Made by a program: the position numbers and the translations under genes
Assembly: GCF_012027425.1 (NCBI RefSeq)
Contig: NZ_SNUE01000002.1
Coordinates: 248,001-312,000 of the forward strand
Length of the DNA: 64,000 nt
Direction of reading: 5' to 3'
From: Thermococcus sp. MV5
GTDB taxonomy: Archaea > Methanobacteriota_B > Thermococci > Thermococcales > Thermococcaceae
In this document: piece by piece, positions 24,994 to 33,868 of the stretch
How the letters are laid out: each line of letters begins with the position of its first letter
Numbering within the stretch: position 1 is the first letter of the stretch
Notes under the pieces: generated by a model
The model's database searches: none
The model's input: only the letters and a program-made list of their open reading frames with translations
Told to the model about the DNA's origin: nothing

Positions 24994-25334
24994 ATGTACA
25001 CATACAGATGGCTTGCTAAGCTTTCCTGTGATAGTAATTACATACACCATAACTATAGCCCGTGTAAGTTATTCATTGAGAAAACTGAAGGACTACCCGA
25101 AGATAAAATTCCACTCTTAGGGTTATTCGCAGCTGGAGTAAGCGGACAACTAGTAGCAGTACTCTTAGGCCCTTATGCTGCAGTTCTTGTAATGACAGCT
25201 GTGTTGCTAATACAAACTTTGCTTTTCGAAGATGGATAACTGCAATTGGAACCAACATACTAAATATGGGAACATTAGGAGTGTTTGTGGGTTATTGGGT
25301 TTATTCAAAACTCAAAACTTGCTCTGAGATGTAA
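24994..25334 (+). pseudogene. cbiM: Decayed cbiM/nikM (cobalt/nickel ECF transporter S component)
   Basis: The region still carries an AAGGAG ribosome binding site and an ATG, but CbiM-like sequence appears in shifting frames. The start looks like a corrupted M-H-I-P-D-G, with extra TA after ATG and a base lost. D-G-L-L-S-F-P-V-I-V-I-T-Y follows in the next frame, then D-K-I-P-L-L-G-L-F-A-A-G, then G-P-Y-A-A-V-L-V-M-T-A-V-L-L-I-Q in the first frame. After another one-base shift comes I-T-A-I-G-T-N-I-L-N-M-G-T-L-G-V-F-V-G-Y-W-V-Y, ending in TAA. Intact CbiM is about 200 residues; here roughly half is deleted internally and at the end. CbiM takes up Co2+ or Ni2+, which matters for [NiFe] hydrogenases. 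The rest of the 24822-25555 gap holds promoters and a hairpin. Confidence 0.8.
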
Positions 25335-25450
25335 ATACAGCCCATCATTTGGAGCTCTTTAAGGAAGAAGCCACTAGAATGGAGAGAGTACTTGATTCAC
25401 GACAATAGGAATTAAAAAGAGGGAATACTATAACTTATCGGGCGGGAGGT

Positions 25451-25470
25451 CCCCTTCCGAAAGGGAGGGG
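25451..25470 (+). repeat. Strong GAAA-loop hairpin near the glgP promoter, possible IS200/IS605 end relic
   Basis: CCCCTTCC-GAAA-GGGAGGGG forms an eight-pair stem (one G-T) capped by a GNRA loop. It is preceded by GGGCGGGAGGT and followed by TAGTTCAC. GC-rich hairpins followed by TTCA are typical of TnpB-element right ends, and no transposase remains here. The alternative is a terminator-like or regulatory hairpin between the cbiM relic and glgP. Confidence 0.4.
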
Positions 25471-25492
25471 TAGTTCACTATTTCCACAATCC

Positions 25493-25516
25493 TTATAATA
25501 TATCACTCTCAATGAG
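25493..25516 (+). promoter_or_regulatory. glgP promoter with a weak TGM-like site
   Basis: TTATAATA at 25493-25500 lies about 55 bp upstream of the glgP start. Immediately after it TATCAC-TCTCA-ATGAGC partly matches the Thermococcales glycolytic motif TATCACn5GTGATA bound by TrmBL1/Tgr. The first half is exact, but only three of six bases of the second half match. A site downstream of the TATA box would fit repression when sugar is absent. Binding is uncertain. Confidence 0.35.
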
Positions 25517-25555
25517 CAATAACAATCTTGTAGGTTAAGAAGAGGGTGAAAAAAT

Positions 25556-28051
25556 ATGGAGAGCGTTATTAATCAAATTAAATCTAAACTCCCAGAGAAC
25601 CTTGAAGGGCTTTTAGAACTTGCATACAACTATTGGTGGAGCTGGAACAGACGTGCTACAAAAATGTGGGAAAAAATAAACCCAGAACACTGGAGAGAAC
25701 ATAAAAACCCTGTTAAACTTCTCCTTGATACCCCAGAAGAAAGACTAAATGAGCTCTCCAAAGATGACGACTTTATGAACCTATATGAGCTTGTTATTGA
25801 TCAATTCAGACATTATATGAATCCAGAAAGTACTTGGTGCTCAACGAATTACCCAAAATGGGAAGAACCAATAATATATCTCTGTATGGAATACGGGATA
25901 AGCAAAAGTCTCCCCATTTATTCTGGTGGACTTGGAATACTAGCTGGAGATCACGTAAAAACAGCCAGTGATCTAGGATTTCCTTTTATTGCTGTTGGGC
26001 TTCTTTACAAGCACGGTTATTTTAAACAAGAAATAGACAAAGAAGGAAATCAAATAGAAGTTTTTCCTGAATATAACCCCAGAGAGATGCCGATTATCCC
26101 ACTAACAAATGAAGAAGGAGAACCGCTTCTTATAGAGATACCAATTGAGGACAGAATAGTTTACGCAAGAGCATTCGAAGTTAAGGTGGGAAGAGTAAAA
26201 CTCTATCTTCTGGATACTGATGTCTCTCAAAACTCAGACGATGACAGAGCAATATGTGATTATCTTTACAACGCTGAAATTGACAAGAGAATAAAGCAGG
26301 AAATCCTCCTTGGGATCGGTGGTATGAGACTTTTACATGCATTAGGGATTAAACCTGCAGTAATCCACCTTAATGAAGGCCACCCTGCATTTGCAAACTT
26401 CCAAAGAATAGCCTGGTACATGAAAGAAGGGCTAAGCTTTTTGGAGGCTTTGACTCTGACCAGAAGTACAACAATATTTACAACTCATACTCCCGTCCCA
26501 GCAGGTCATGATAGATTTCCAATAAAAGAAGTAGAAAAGAGGCTTTCTAAGTTCTTTGAACAGTTACCTAAAGAGGACTTCCTCAATCTAGGCCGTGAGG
26601 GAGACCAATTCAATATGACTCTTTTATCAATAAGAACATCAAGTTATGTAAATGCTGTCAGTAAACTTCATACAAAAGTTACTAAAGAAATGTGGAAAGA
26701 TCTTTGGAAAGGTGTCCCTCTTGATGAGATACCAGTAAAGGGTATCACAAATGGCATCCACACAAAGACATGGCTTCACAATGAAATAAAAAAGCTTATT
26801 GATCGTTACATTGGCAGGGTATGGAGAGATTATGCAGAACTTGAAGGCCTGTGGTATGCCGTAGAAAGTATTCCTGATGAAGAACTATGGGAGGCCCATA
26901 TAAAAGCCAAAAAAGAGTTCATAGAGCTCATCAAGAGAAAAATAAAAGAACGGAATAAACGATTAGGAATCGACGAACCTATCCCAGATATAGACGAAAA
27001 CGCTCTTATAATTGGCTTTGCGAGACGTTTTGCAACTTATAAAAGAGCAACTTTGATTTTGAGTGACCTAGAACGACTTAGAAGGATACTGAATAATCCA
27101 GAGAAACCAGTATACATAATTTTTGGAGGAAAAGCTCACCCAATGGATAAAGCAGGAAAAGAATTCCTAAAGAGAGTTTACGAGATCTCACAAATGCCCG
27201 AATTCAAAAACAAGATAATAATATTCGAAAACTATGACATGGGCTCTGCTAGAGCAATGGTAGCAGGGGTTGATGTATGGTTAAACAATCCGAGAAGACC
27301 TCTAGAAGCCAGCGGGACAAGTGGTATGAAGGCTGGTCTCAATGGAGTATTGAATTTAAGCATTTATGATGGATGGTGGGTAGAAGGATACAACGGCAAA
27401 AATGGTTGGGTTATAGGAGAAGAAAGTGTTGAAGCAGAGAGTGAAGCAGATGATATCAGAGACGCACAAAGTCTTTATGAGCTCCTTGAAAATGAAGTAA
27501 TTCCCACATATTATGAAAATAGAACTCGCTGGATATATATGATGAAGGAAAGCATAAAGAGCATTGCCCCCAAGTTCAGTACACACAGAATGTTAAAGGA
27601 ATACATGAACAACTTCTACTCAAAAGCACTAGCAAATTACATTCTTCTCCATAGAGACAACTTTAAAGCGGCTAGAGAGATAGCAAGCTGGAAAGCAAAA
27701 ATCTTCAGCTCATGGGAGAACGTTAGTATAGAAAAGATTGTAACTCATGACGCCACTGGAGTTGAAGTTGTAGTCGACCTAAATGGCCTTAATCCAGAAG
27801 ACGTAAAAGTGGAGATTTATTATGGAGTCAAAGCAGAAGGTTATGCAATAGAGAAAGCATATGTGATAGAACTCAAACATCCGCAAAATCTTGGAGGTAC
27901 AAAATGGCTCTATCGCTACGAAGGGAATGCCCTCAGAAATTTGGGGCATCCATGCTGGCACTATGCAGTGAGAATATATCCCTCGCATGACAAATTACCC
28001 CACAAGTTTTTACTCGGTCTTGTTAAATGGAAAGGGTTTTTTGAATTCTAG
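25556..28051 (+). CDS. glgP: Alpha-glucan (maltodextrin) phosphorylase
   Basis: This 831-residue GT35 enzyme starts with the archaeal-type N-terminal domain (L-A-Y-N-Y-W-W-S-W-N-R). It contains Y-S-G-G-L-G-I-L-A-G-D-H (about 123-134), H-L-N-E-G-H-P-A-F near 278, the T-H-T-P-V-P-A-G-H motif and, near 590, E-A-S-G-T-S-G-M-K-A-G-L-N-G, which holds the lysine that binds pyridoxal phosphate. It phosphorolyses alpha-1,4-glucans to glucose-1-phosphate, the entry to the modified glycolysis from stored glycogen or maltodextrin. The ATG follows GAGGGTG. Length is typical of Thermococcales enzymes. It is monocistronic. Confidence 0.96.
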   Translation: MESVINQIKSKLPENLEGLLELAYNYWWSWNRRATKMWEKINPEHWREHKNPVKLLLDTPEERLNELSKDDDFMNLYELVIDQFRHYMNPESTWCSTNYPKWEEPIIYLCMEYGISKSLPIYSGGLGILAGDHVKTASDLGFPFIAVGLLYKHGYFKQEIDKEGNQIEVFPEYNPREMPIIPLTNEEGEPLLIEIPIEDRIVYARAFEVKVGRVKLYLLDTDVSQNSDDDRAICDYLYNAEIDKRIKQEILLGIGGMRLLHALGIKPAVIHLNEGHPAFANFQRIAWYMKEGLSFLEALTLTRSTTIFTTHTPVPAGHDRFPIKEVEKRLSKFFEQLPKEDFLNLGREGDQFNMTLLSIRTSSYVNAVSKLHTKVTKEMWKDLWKGVPLDEIPVKGITNGIHTKTWLHNEIKKLIDRYIGRVWRDYAELEGLWYAVESIPDEELWEAHIKAKKEFIELIKRKIKERNKRLGIDEPIPDIDENALIIGFARRFATYKRATLILSDLERLRRILNNPEKPVYIIFGGKAHPMDKAGKEFLKRVYEISQMPEFKNKIIIFENYDMGSARAMVAGVDVWLNNPRRPLEASGTSGMKAGLNGVLNLSIYDGWWVEGYNGKNGWVIGEESVEAESEADDIRDAQSLYELLENEVIPTYYENRTRWIYMMKESIKSIAPKFSTHRMLKEYMNNFYSKALANYILLHRDNFKAAREIASWKAKIFSSWENVSIEKIVTHDATGVEVVVDLNGLNPEDVKVEIYYGVKAEGYAIEKAYVIELKHPQNLGGTKWLYRYEGNALRNLGHPCWHYAVRIYPSHDKLPHKFLLGLVKWKGFFEF

Positions 28052-28059
28052 TTCTTTAA

Positions 28060-28791
<732 letters not shown>

Positions 28792-28843
28792 TTTCACAAT
28801 TTTTTTATACTTCTCCCATTCCTTTCTATATGGTGGTGCTATA

Positions 28844-30163
28844 ATGCGAATTGTTGTAATCGGTTCTGGTACAGCAGGTAGTAATTTCGCGCTTTTTGCA
28901 AGAAAAATAGACAGAAAAGCTGAGATAATCGTTATTGGAAAAGAAAAAACAATGCAATACTCTCCCTGTGCTTTGCCGTTTACATTAAGTGGTAAAATAC
29001 CAAAGCTTGAGGACATTGTTGTGTTTCCCAACGAATTTTATGAAAAACAAAAGATAAAGCTACTGCTTGAGACTGAAGCAAAAGCTATAGACAGAGAAAG
29101 AAAAGTCGTAATTACAGATAAAGGAGAAATACCATATGACAAGTTGGTTCTAGCCACTGGATCAAAAGCATTTGTACCTCCAATAAAAGGAGTTGAAAGC
29201 GAGGGAGTTTTCACTTTAAAAACAATGGACGATGTGAAGCGAATTCAGAATTATATGAAAGAAAGGAATCCTAAAAAAGCTTTAGTTATAGGAGCGGGGC
29301 TAATTGGACTTGAGGGTGCTGTTGCTTTTAGAGAACTCGGAATGGATGTCTTTGTAGTAGAGCTCCTTGAGCATTTACTCCCCACCATGCTCGACAGGGA
29401 TATGGCTTCCATTATCCAGTCACATATGGAAGAAAAAGGAATTCAATTTAGATTTGGTGTTGCGGTGAGTGAGATTATTGGAAACCCCGTAAATGCTGTG
29501 AAAATAGGGGACGAAAAAATTGACGCCGATTTAGTCCTTGTGGCTACTGGAGTTAGGGCAAATACTGAATTAGCAAAGCAGGCAAATTTAGAGGTTAACA
29601 AAGGAATTATAGTGGACGAATACCTCAGAACAAGTGATCCAGATATATACGCCATTGGAGACTGCGCAGAGGTTTATGATGCAGTAACCGGAAATCGAAT
29701 TCTAAGTCAGCTTGGAACAACAGCGGTTAGAATGGCAAAAGTGGCTGCTGAAAATATCTTTGGCAGAGACGTGAAGTTTAAACCAGTCTTCAATACTGCA
29801 ATAACCGAACTTTTTGATTTAGAGATTGGCACATTTGGAATAACGCAAGAAAGAGCAAAAAAAGAGGGAATTAATGTAGTTATTGGCAAATTTAAAGGAT
29901 CCACCAAACCAGAGTACTATCCTGGAGGAAAGCCTATCATAGTGAAACTCATATTTAGAAAGAAGGATAAAAAGCTAATAGGAGCCCAAATAGTAGGTGG
30001 AGAAAGGGTTTGGGGCAGAATCATGGCATTAAGCCTTGTAGCTCAAAAAGGAGCAAGTGTTGAAGATGTAGCATACAGCGAAACTGCTTATGCCCCACCA
30101 ATAAGCCCCACTATTGATCCCATAACAATTGCAGCTGAAATGGCACTGAAAAAATTCAAATAA
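28844..30163 (+). CDS. CoA-disulfide reductase/NADH oxidase family flavoprotein
   Basis: This 439-residue FAD/NAD(P)-binding oxidoreductase has G-S-G-T-A-G (FAD site, residues 7-12), Y-S-P-C-A-L-P with the redox-active Cys near 44, A-T-G-S-K-A near 107, G-A-G-L-I-G-L-E (NAD(P)H site, about 151-158) and Y-A-I-G-D-C-A-E near 272. Relatives in Thermococcales act as NAD(P)H:sulfur oxidoreductase, CoA-disulfide reductase or NADH oxidase. Which of these applies cannot be decided here, and from memory the N-terminus differs from P. furiosus Nsr. The reading frame extends upstream, but the ATG at 28844 gives the conserved M-R-I-V-V-I-G-S-G start. Confidence 0.88.
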   Translation: MRIVVIGSGTAGSNFALFARKIDRKAEIIVIGKEKTMQYSPCALPFTLSGKIPKLEDIVVFPNEFYEKQKIKLLLETEAKAIDRERKVVITDKGEIPYDKLVLATGSKAFVPPIKGVESEGVFTLKTMDDVKRIQNYMKERNPKKALVIGAGLIGLEGAVAFRELGMDVFVVELLEHLLPTMLDRDMASIIQSHMEEKGIQFRFGVAVSEIIGNPVNAVKIGDEKIDADLVLVATGVRANTELAKQANLEVNKGIIVDEYLRTSDPDIYAIGDCAEVYDAVTGNRILSQLGTTAVRMAKVAAENIFGRDVKFKPVFNTAITELFDLEIGTFGITQERAKKEGINVVIGKFKGSTKPEYYPGGKPIIVKLIFRKKDKKLIGAQIVGGERVWGRIMALSLVAQKGASVEDVAYSETAYAPPISPTIDPITIAAEMALKKFK

Positions 30164-30192
30164 ACGCTTCTTACTATCTCTTTTTTTGGAAA

Positions 30193-30242
30193 TTTCACTT
30201 CCATCAGGTTCAGCATTGTCATAGTGACAAATTGAAGTGAAA
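30193..30242. promoter_or_regulatory. Paired inverted repeats upstream of the NSS transporter gene
   Basis: TTTCACTTC (30193-30201) and GAAGTGAAA (30234-30242) are perfect inverted repeats. Between them lies TTGTCA-TAG-TGACAA (30216-30230), a second palindrome. TTTTTATAGATA starts about six bases downstream and could be a TATA box. This could be an operator for the symporter gene. It may instead help terminate transcription of the flavoprotein gene, since the T-run at 30180-30187 lies beside it. The remaining 30243-30406 sequence shows no gene. Confidence 0.5.
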
Positions 30243-30406
30243 AAAAATTTTTATAGATAAACTCCATCTTAATGCGTTGATGCGCCATGATGTTCAGGAG
30301 CGAGTATTTTTGGAGATATAATTGGTGATACTTTTCTATTAGCCAAAGGTAGGGATTGCTTTTGGCATTGATTTAACCCTTTCAAAAGCTTTTGGAGGTG
30401 TTCCGT

Positions 30407-31690
30407 GTGGTTAGAGAAACTTGGGGAAGTAGAGTAGGGTTTGTTGCAGCCGCTATAGGAAGTGCAGTAGGCTTGGGAAACATCTGGATGTTTCCCATGA
30501 GGACTGGTCTCTACGGTGGAGCGGCCTTCTTGATACCGTACCTTATTTTATTGTTTGCTGTTGGAGTGGTTGGACTTACAGTAGAGTGGACACTCGGAAG
30601 AACAACAAAAGGTGGGCCTATAGAAGCATTTGCAAAAGCATTGCCTGGCGGAAAATACCTAGGATTGCTAGTAAACGTTATAATGATAATGATATTTGCT
30701 TTCTATTCCCTAGTACTCGGCTGGATACTTCGGTATTTTATAGCCTCACTTACTGGAGAACTAGCTGGGGTTAATCCAGGAGCATTCTTTGATACTTTAG
30801 CCTTCAGTAAAGAAGCGATATTATGGCAGTTTATTGTAATAGTGATAACAGTGGGCATAGTTGCTATGGGAGTTCAAAAAGGGATTGAACGAGCCAACAA
30901 GATAATGATGCCTGCATTGTTTGTGCTCCTTATTATACTAACGATAAGAAGTATTACCCTACCTAATGCTTATGAAGGGCTTAAATTTTACCTCTTACCT
31001 AACTGGAGCAAAGTTATGAGTGGAAAGACATGGATGATAGCTCTATCACAAATGTTCTTCTCACTGAGTGTCCTTGGAACTACAATGGTAGTCTATGGAA
31101 GCTACCTAAAGGAAAGTGATGACATACCTCTCTCAGCAATAGCAACAGCCTTTGGAGATACAGCTGTAGCTGTCACAGCTGGCTTCTTAATATTCCCAGC
31201 AGTGTTTTCATTTGGACTTGAACCAACAGCGGGACCAGGACTAATTTTTGTCACACTCCCCATGGTTTTCCAAAAAATGCCAGGAGGAATACTTTTTGGC
31301 GCATTGTTCTTCCTATTGCTAATATTCGCTGGATTGTCATCAACTGTCTCAATGCTTGAGGTATACGTGGATTCAGCAATAACAAAGCTCAACTTGAACA
31401 GAAGAAACGCCTCAATTCTTCTAGGTCTCTTAACATTTATAGTGGGGGCCCCTTCAGCACTCAATCCTTCATACTTTGAATGGCTGATTAACATTTCAAC
31501 CGTTTATATAGGACCATTAGGAGCTCTTATAGCTGCTTTAGCATTGATAAGGCTCGGAGTAGAAAAAGCTTACGAGGAAGTCAGAAAAAGTGCACTCATA
31601 GAAATTCCAGGAGTTTGGAAACCTTGGGTGAAATACCTGTACCCAATAGTGATAATAGTGATATACATTTCACAGTTCATACTGGGGTGA
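30407..31690 (+). CDS. Neurotransmitter:sodium symporter (NSS/SNF) family transporter
   Basis: This 427-residue, 11- to 12-helix membrane protein opens with R-E-T-W-G-S-R-V-G-F-V-A-A-A-I-G-S-A-V-G-L-G-N-I-W-M-F-P, the LeuT-type helix 1 with its unwound Na+/substrate-binding region. The G-S-Y motif near residue 240 and the helix 6 region agree. It imports an amino acid with Na+, matching the sodium gradient made by the Mbh complexes. I chose the GTG with GGAGGTG six bases upstream; a TTG five codons earlier overlaps that signal. A 33-residue partner gene follows after four bases. Substrate is unknown. Confidence 0.92.
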   Translation: MVRETWGSRVGFVAAAIGSAVGLGNIWMFPMRTGLYGGAAFLIPYLILLFAVGVVGLTVEWTLGRTTKGGPIEAFAKALPGGKYLGLLVNVIMIMIFAFYSLVLGWILRYFIASLTGELAGVNPGAFFDTLAFSKEAILWQFIVIVITVGIVAMGVQKGIERANKIMMPALFVLLIILTIRSITLPNAYEGLKFYLLPNWSKVMSGKTWMIALSQMFFSLSVLGTTMVVYGSYLKESDDIPLSAIATAFGDTAVAVTAGFLIFPAVFSFGLEPTAGPGLIFVTLPMVFQKMPGGILFGALFFLLLIFAGLSSTVSMLEVYVDSAITKLNLNRRNASILLGLLTFIVGAPSALNPSYFEWLINISTVYIGPLGALIAALALIRLGVEKAYEEVRKSALIEIPGVWKPWVKYLYPIVIIVIYISQFILG

Positions 31691-31694
31691 GAGA

Positions 31695-31796
31695 ATGAGC
31701 ACGGTTTATATAATAGCACTCTTCGTGGTCCTCATAGTATATGGACCACTTATATGGGCACTTTACAAGCTCTCGAAGGCAGGCTCTGCCTCTTAA
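31695..31796 (+). CDS. MetS-like single-helix small subunit of the NSS transporter
   Basis: The 33-residue product is one hydrophobic helix (I-I-A-L-F-V-V-L-I-V-Y-G-P-L-I-W-A-L-Y) with a short basic tail (K-L-S-K-A). Tiny proteins of this kind, with a conserved G-P-x-x-W segment, accompany NSS transporters such as MetP, where the partner MetS is needed for transport. The gene starts four bases after the transporter stop, with GGTGAGAG in front, so the pair must be one operon. It is too short for most gene finders. Function is inferred by analogy. Confidence 0.75.
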   Translation: MSTVYIIALFVVLIVYGPLIWALYKLSKAGSAS

Positions 31797-31817
31797 TTTT
31801 TCTTTTGGTGAGCACAA

Positions 31818-31982
31818 ATGACACTAAAAAGACTTTCCAAAATAGAAGGTGATATATACTCCTATTTTTTAGAAAGAGGCATTGTAACAGTGCCTGGAGG
31901 CGAGTTCATCAACTTAGACAATTCTTACGTCCGAATAAGAGTGCTAAGCAATGTTGAAGAGGCTTTACAAAGAGTTCTTTAA
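31818..31982 (+). pseudogene. C-terminal fragment of a PLP aminotransferase
   Basis: The 54-codon frame reads I-Y-S-Y-F-L-E-R-G-I-V-T-V-P-G-G-E-F, then Y-V-R-I-R-V, then E-E-A-L-Q-R-V-L. It matches the C-terminal small domain of class I aminotransferases (compare G-V-V-V-I-P-G-T-A-F and Y-I-R-I-S-Y in the intact gene at 33869-35044). The PLP-binding large domain is missing, so this is a remnant, though it still has an ATG after GGTGAG. Its end overlaps the convergent RNA methyltransferase gene by 18 bp. Confidence 0.6.
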
Positions 31983-33227
31983 TTTCAGTTGTATAACAGC
32001 CTCAATATGCGAGGTATGCGGAAACATATCAATCAAAACAGCGTTCTCAATTTCATAATTTTCTTTTAAATGTTTACAATCTCTTATAAACGCCTGTGGA
32101 TTGCAAGAGATGTAAATTAGATTATTTACTTTGCTTTTTGTTATCAGCTTTACTGCTTCTTTTAACCCTTTTCGAGGAGGATCCACAATGATGGTATCAC
32201 AATCCCCTATTTCAACATCCTTCACATCTCCTACTGAAAACCTCGCATCAACTCCGTTAATTTCGGCATTTTTGTTTGCTATCTCAACTGCAGGCGAATT
32301 TATTTCAATCCCTTCAACTTTAAGACCTCTTTTTGCTAGGTAGACTCCAAAAGTACCCACGCCAGCATAGAGATCAAATACGCTTTCACCTTCTATGAAA
32401 TCCAATACTGCTTTCAATAGAAGATGAGTAGCATAGGAGTTCGTCTGGAAAAAGCTATTAGGATGTATTAGGTATATAGTGTCTCCAATCCTCTCTCTTA
32501 TGTAAGGAGAACCTCCTACAAGAACGGGAATACCCCTAGGTTCGTCTCTACTATCATCTTTAAAACTCCAATAAATAGAGTCCGCAAAGTCGAAGTAATC
32601 GATAAAACTTGAAGGCACTTCTTTGATGTGAGCAATCATATTTACCATAACGTCTCCTGTGAATTTCCCCTCCCTAACGGAAAGATAGTGTATCTCACCA
32701 AATCTTTGCTTTGAATCCCATGGCATGAGTCTTTCCTCTTTCATGAACTTCTTCAATGTAAGCAAGAATTTCGACGTTTTGTTCGAGAAAATAGGACATT
32801 CTTTCACTCCCACAACATTCTGGGATTCCCTCTGTTTAAATCCAATCCCTCTAGTAGAAACTATAAAGTTGCTAATATTTCTAAAACCCCAGATTTTCGG
32901 TGATCCTTTTATTGGAGCTTCTATTCCAGTGGCCCTCTCAAAAAGCTCCTTCTTTAGGTTAAGCTGCTCCTGATATTTTATATGCTGCCAAAAACAACCC
33001 CCACACCTTTCAAAATGAGAACATCGAGGTCTCTGCCTTAGATGCGATTCTTCAATGACTTCAAACTCTCTAGCTATGTATCTCCCGAATCGTCTGAATG
33101 TTTTTCTAACTTCCACTAAATCACCAATTACGGTAAAAGGTACGTGGACTGGTTTTTGAAGCTCCAATACTCCGTATCCATCAAAACTCATTTGCGTTAT
33201 ATGCCCTCGCCCTTTCATCTCTCCCAC
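31965..33227 (-). CDS. TrmA/RlmD-type RNA (uracil-5-)-methyltransferase
   Basis: This 420-residue protein has an N-terminal TRAM domain (about 1-55). The iron-sulfur cysteines C-S-H-F-E-R-C-G-G-C-F-W-Q are near residues 69-81, with a fourth Cys near 143. A SAM-binding Rossmann domain follows (D-L-Y-A-G-V-G-T-F-G-V-Y-L, near 286), then I-V-D-P-P-R-K-G-L near 349 and the catalytic cysteine in I-S-C-N-P-Q-A-F near 375. In Pyrococcus abyssi close relatives methylate tRNA U54 or 23S rRNA uracil. Which target applies is not decidable here. The ATG overlaps no neighbour; a small membrane protein gene lies two bases upstream on the same strand. Confidence 0.92.
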   Translation of the reverse strand: MGEMKGRGHITQMSFDGYGVLELQKPVHVPFTVIGDLVEVRKTFRRFGRYIAREFEVIEESHLRQRPRCSHFERCGGCFWQHIKYQEQLNLKKELFERATGIEAPIKGSPKIWGFRNISNFIVSTRGIGFKQRESQNVVGVKECPIFSNKTSKFLLTLKKFMKEERLMPWDSKQRFGEIHYLSVREGKFTGDVMVNMIAHIKEVPSSFIDYFDFADSIYWSFKDDSRDEPRGIPVLVGGSPYIRERIGDTIYLIHPNSFFQTNSYATHLLLKAVLDFIEGESVFDLYAGVGTFGVYLAKRGLKVEGIEINSPAVEIANKNAEINGVDARFSVGDVKDVEIGDCDTIIVDPPRKGLKEAVKLITKSKVNNLIYISCNPQAFIRDCKHLKENYEIENAVLIDMFPHTSHIEAVIQLKLKNSL

Positions 33228-33229
33228 TA

Positions 33230-33559
33230 CTAACCAAACTCTATCTCATTTTTAAACTCCTCACTTGTAATCAAAACAAGAACAATAGCTGCCAAAAAGG
33301 TTAGGCTTACTGAAGCGGGTTCAAAACTTACCAAAATCCAAATTATGCCAAATATTAGGTCAAGAAGGATTATGTACGTGCCAAATTGTATAATAATTCC
33401 CACACTCCTCAAAATCCCAAAAAGAATCAGAAAGTGAACTAAAGCTATGACCATAAATCCGATTGCGACTGACTTTTCTTCCACACTTAGAAGGGTCATT
33501 CCCACAAAATATGTTCCCATCAGAAAAAAGAAGAAAGAAACAATAGGTTTAACTCTCAT
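33230..33559 (-). CDS. Small hypothetical membrane protein
   Basis: This 109-residue protein has four hydrophobic segments and no recognised motif. Its stop lies two bases before the start of the methyltransferase gene on the same strand, and the UPF0016 gene is 21 bp upstream, so the three form an apparent operon. No function is proposed. Confidence 0.65.
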   Translation of the reverse strand: MRVKPIVSFFFFLMGTYFVGMTLLSVEEKSVAIGFMVIALVHFLILFGILRSVGIIIQFGTYIILLDLIFGIIWILVSFEPASVSLTFLAAIVLVLITSEEFKNEIEFG

Positions 33560-33580
33560 TTTCCTAGCCCCCTAGCCATC

Positions 33581-33844
33581 TCACAACTTTCCAAAGATCA
33601 TTAAAATCCCAAAAAGGATAAAAAGCAATCCTGCTCCCTTATGAATAACCTCCAATGGCAAAGCATCTCCAATCTTGTCTCCAACAAAGGCTCCTATAAG
33701 ATTCACAAAAGCTAACCCCAATATGGCTCCAAGAAATGCTTTCATCCATCCATATTTAGAAGCAAATGCCATAGTAGCTAACTGTGTCTTATCACCTAAT
33801 TCTGCAAGAAATATTGCAATAAAAATATAAAAAATTTCCTTCAC
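33581..33844 (-). CDS. UPF0016/GDT1 family cation transporter, single-repeat form
   Basis: This 87-residue, three-helix protein carries the E-L-G-D-K-T-Q-L-A motif (residues 15-23), the signature of the GDT1/TMEM165 family of Mn2+/Ca2+ transporters. Eukaryotic members have two such repeats in one chain. This protein has one, so it must work as a dimer or with a partner. The ATG follows AGGTGGTAACAAGTG. Ion specificity is inferred from the family. Confidence 0.85.
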   Translation of the reverse strand: MKEIFYIFIAIFLAELGDKTQLATMAFASKYGWMKAFLGAILGLAFVNLIGAFVGDKIGDALPLEVIHKGAGLLFILFGILMIFGKL

Positions 33845-33868
33845 TTGTTACCACCTAAATAAAACGAA

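Noticed and set aside
24994-25239. An intact 81-residue gene
   Set aside because: The frame is a patchwork of out-of-frame CbiM pieces and continues after its stop in another frame; it is a pseudogene segment.
25493-25516. A genuine TrmBL1 (TGM) operator at glgP
   Set aside because: Only one half-site matches well, so I list it only as weak and do not count it as a finding.
30243-30406. A small gene or gene remnant before the symporter
   Set aside because: Short frames such as F-G-D-I-I-G-D-T-F-L-L-A exist but have no start with a ribosome binding site and no recognisable homology.
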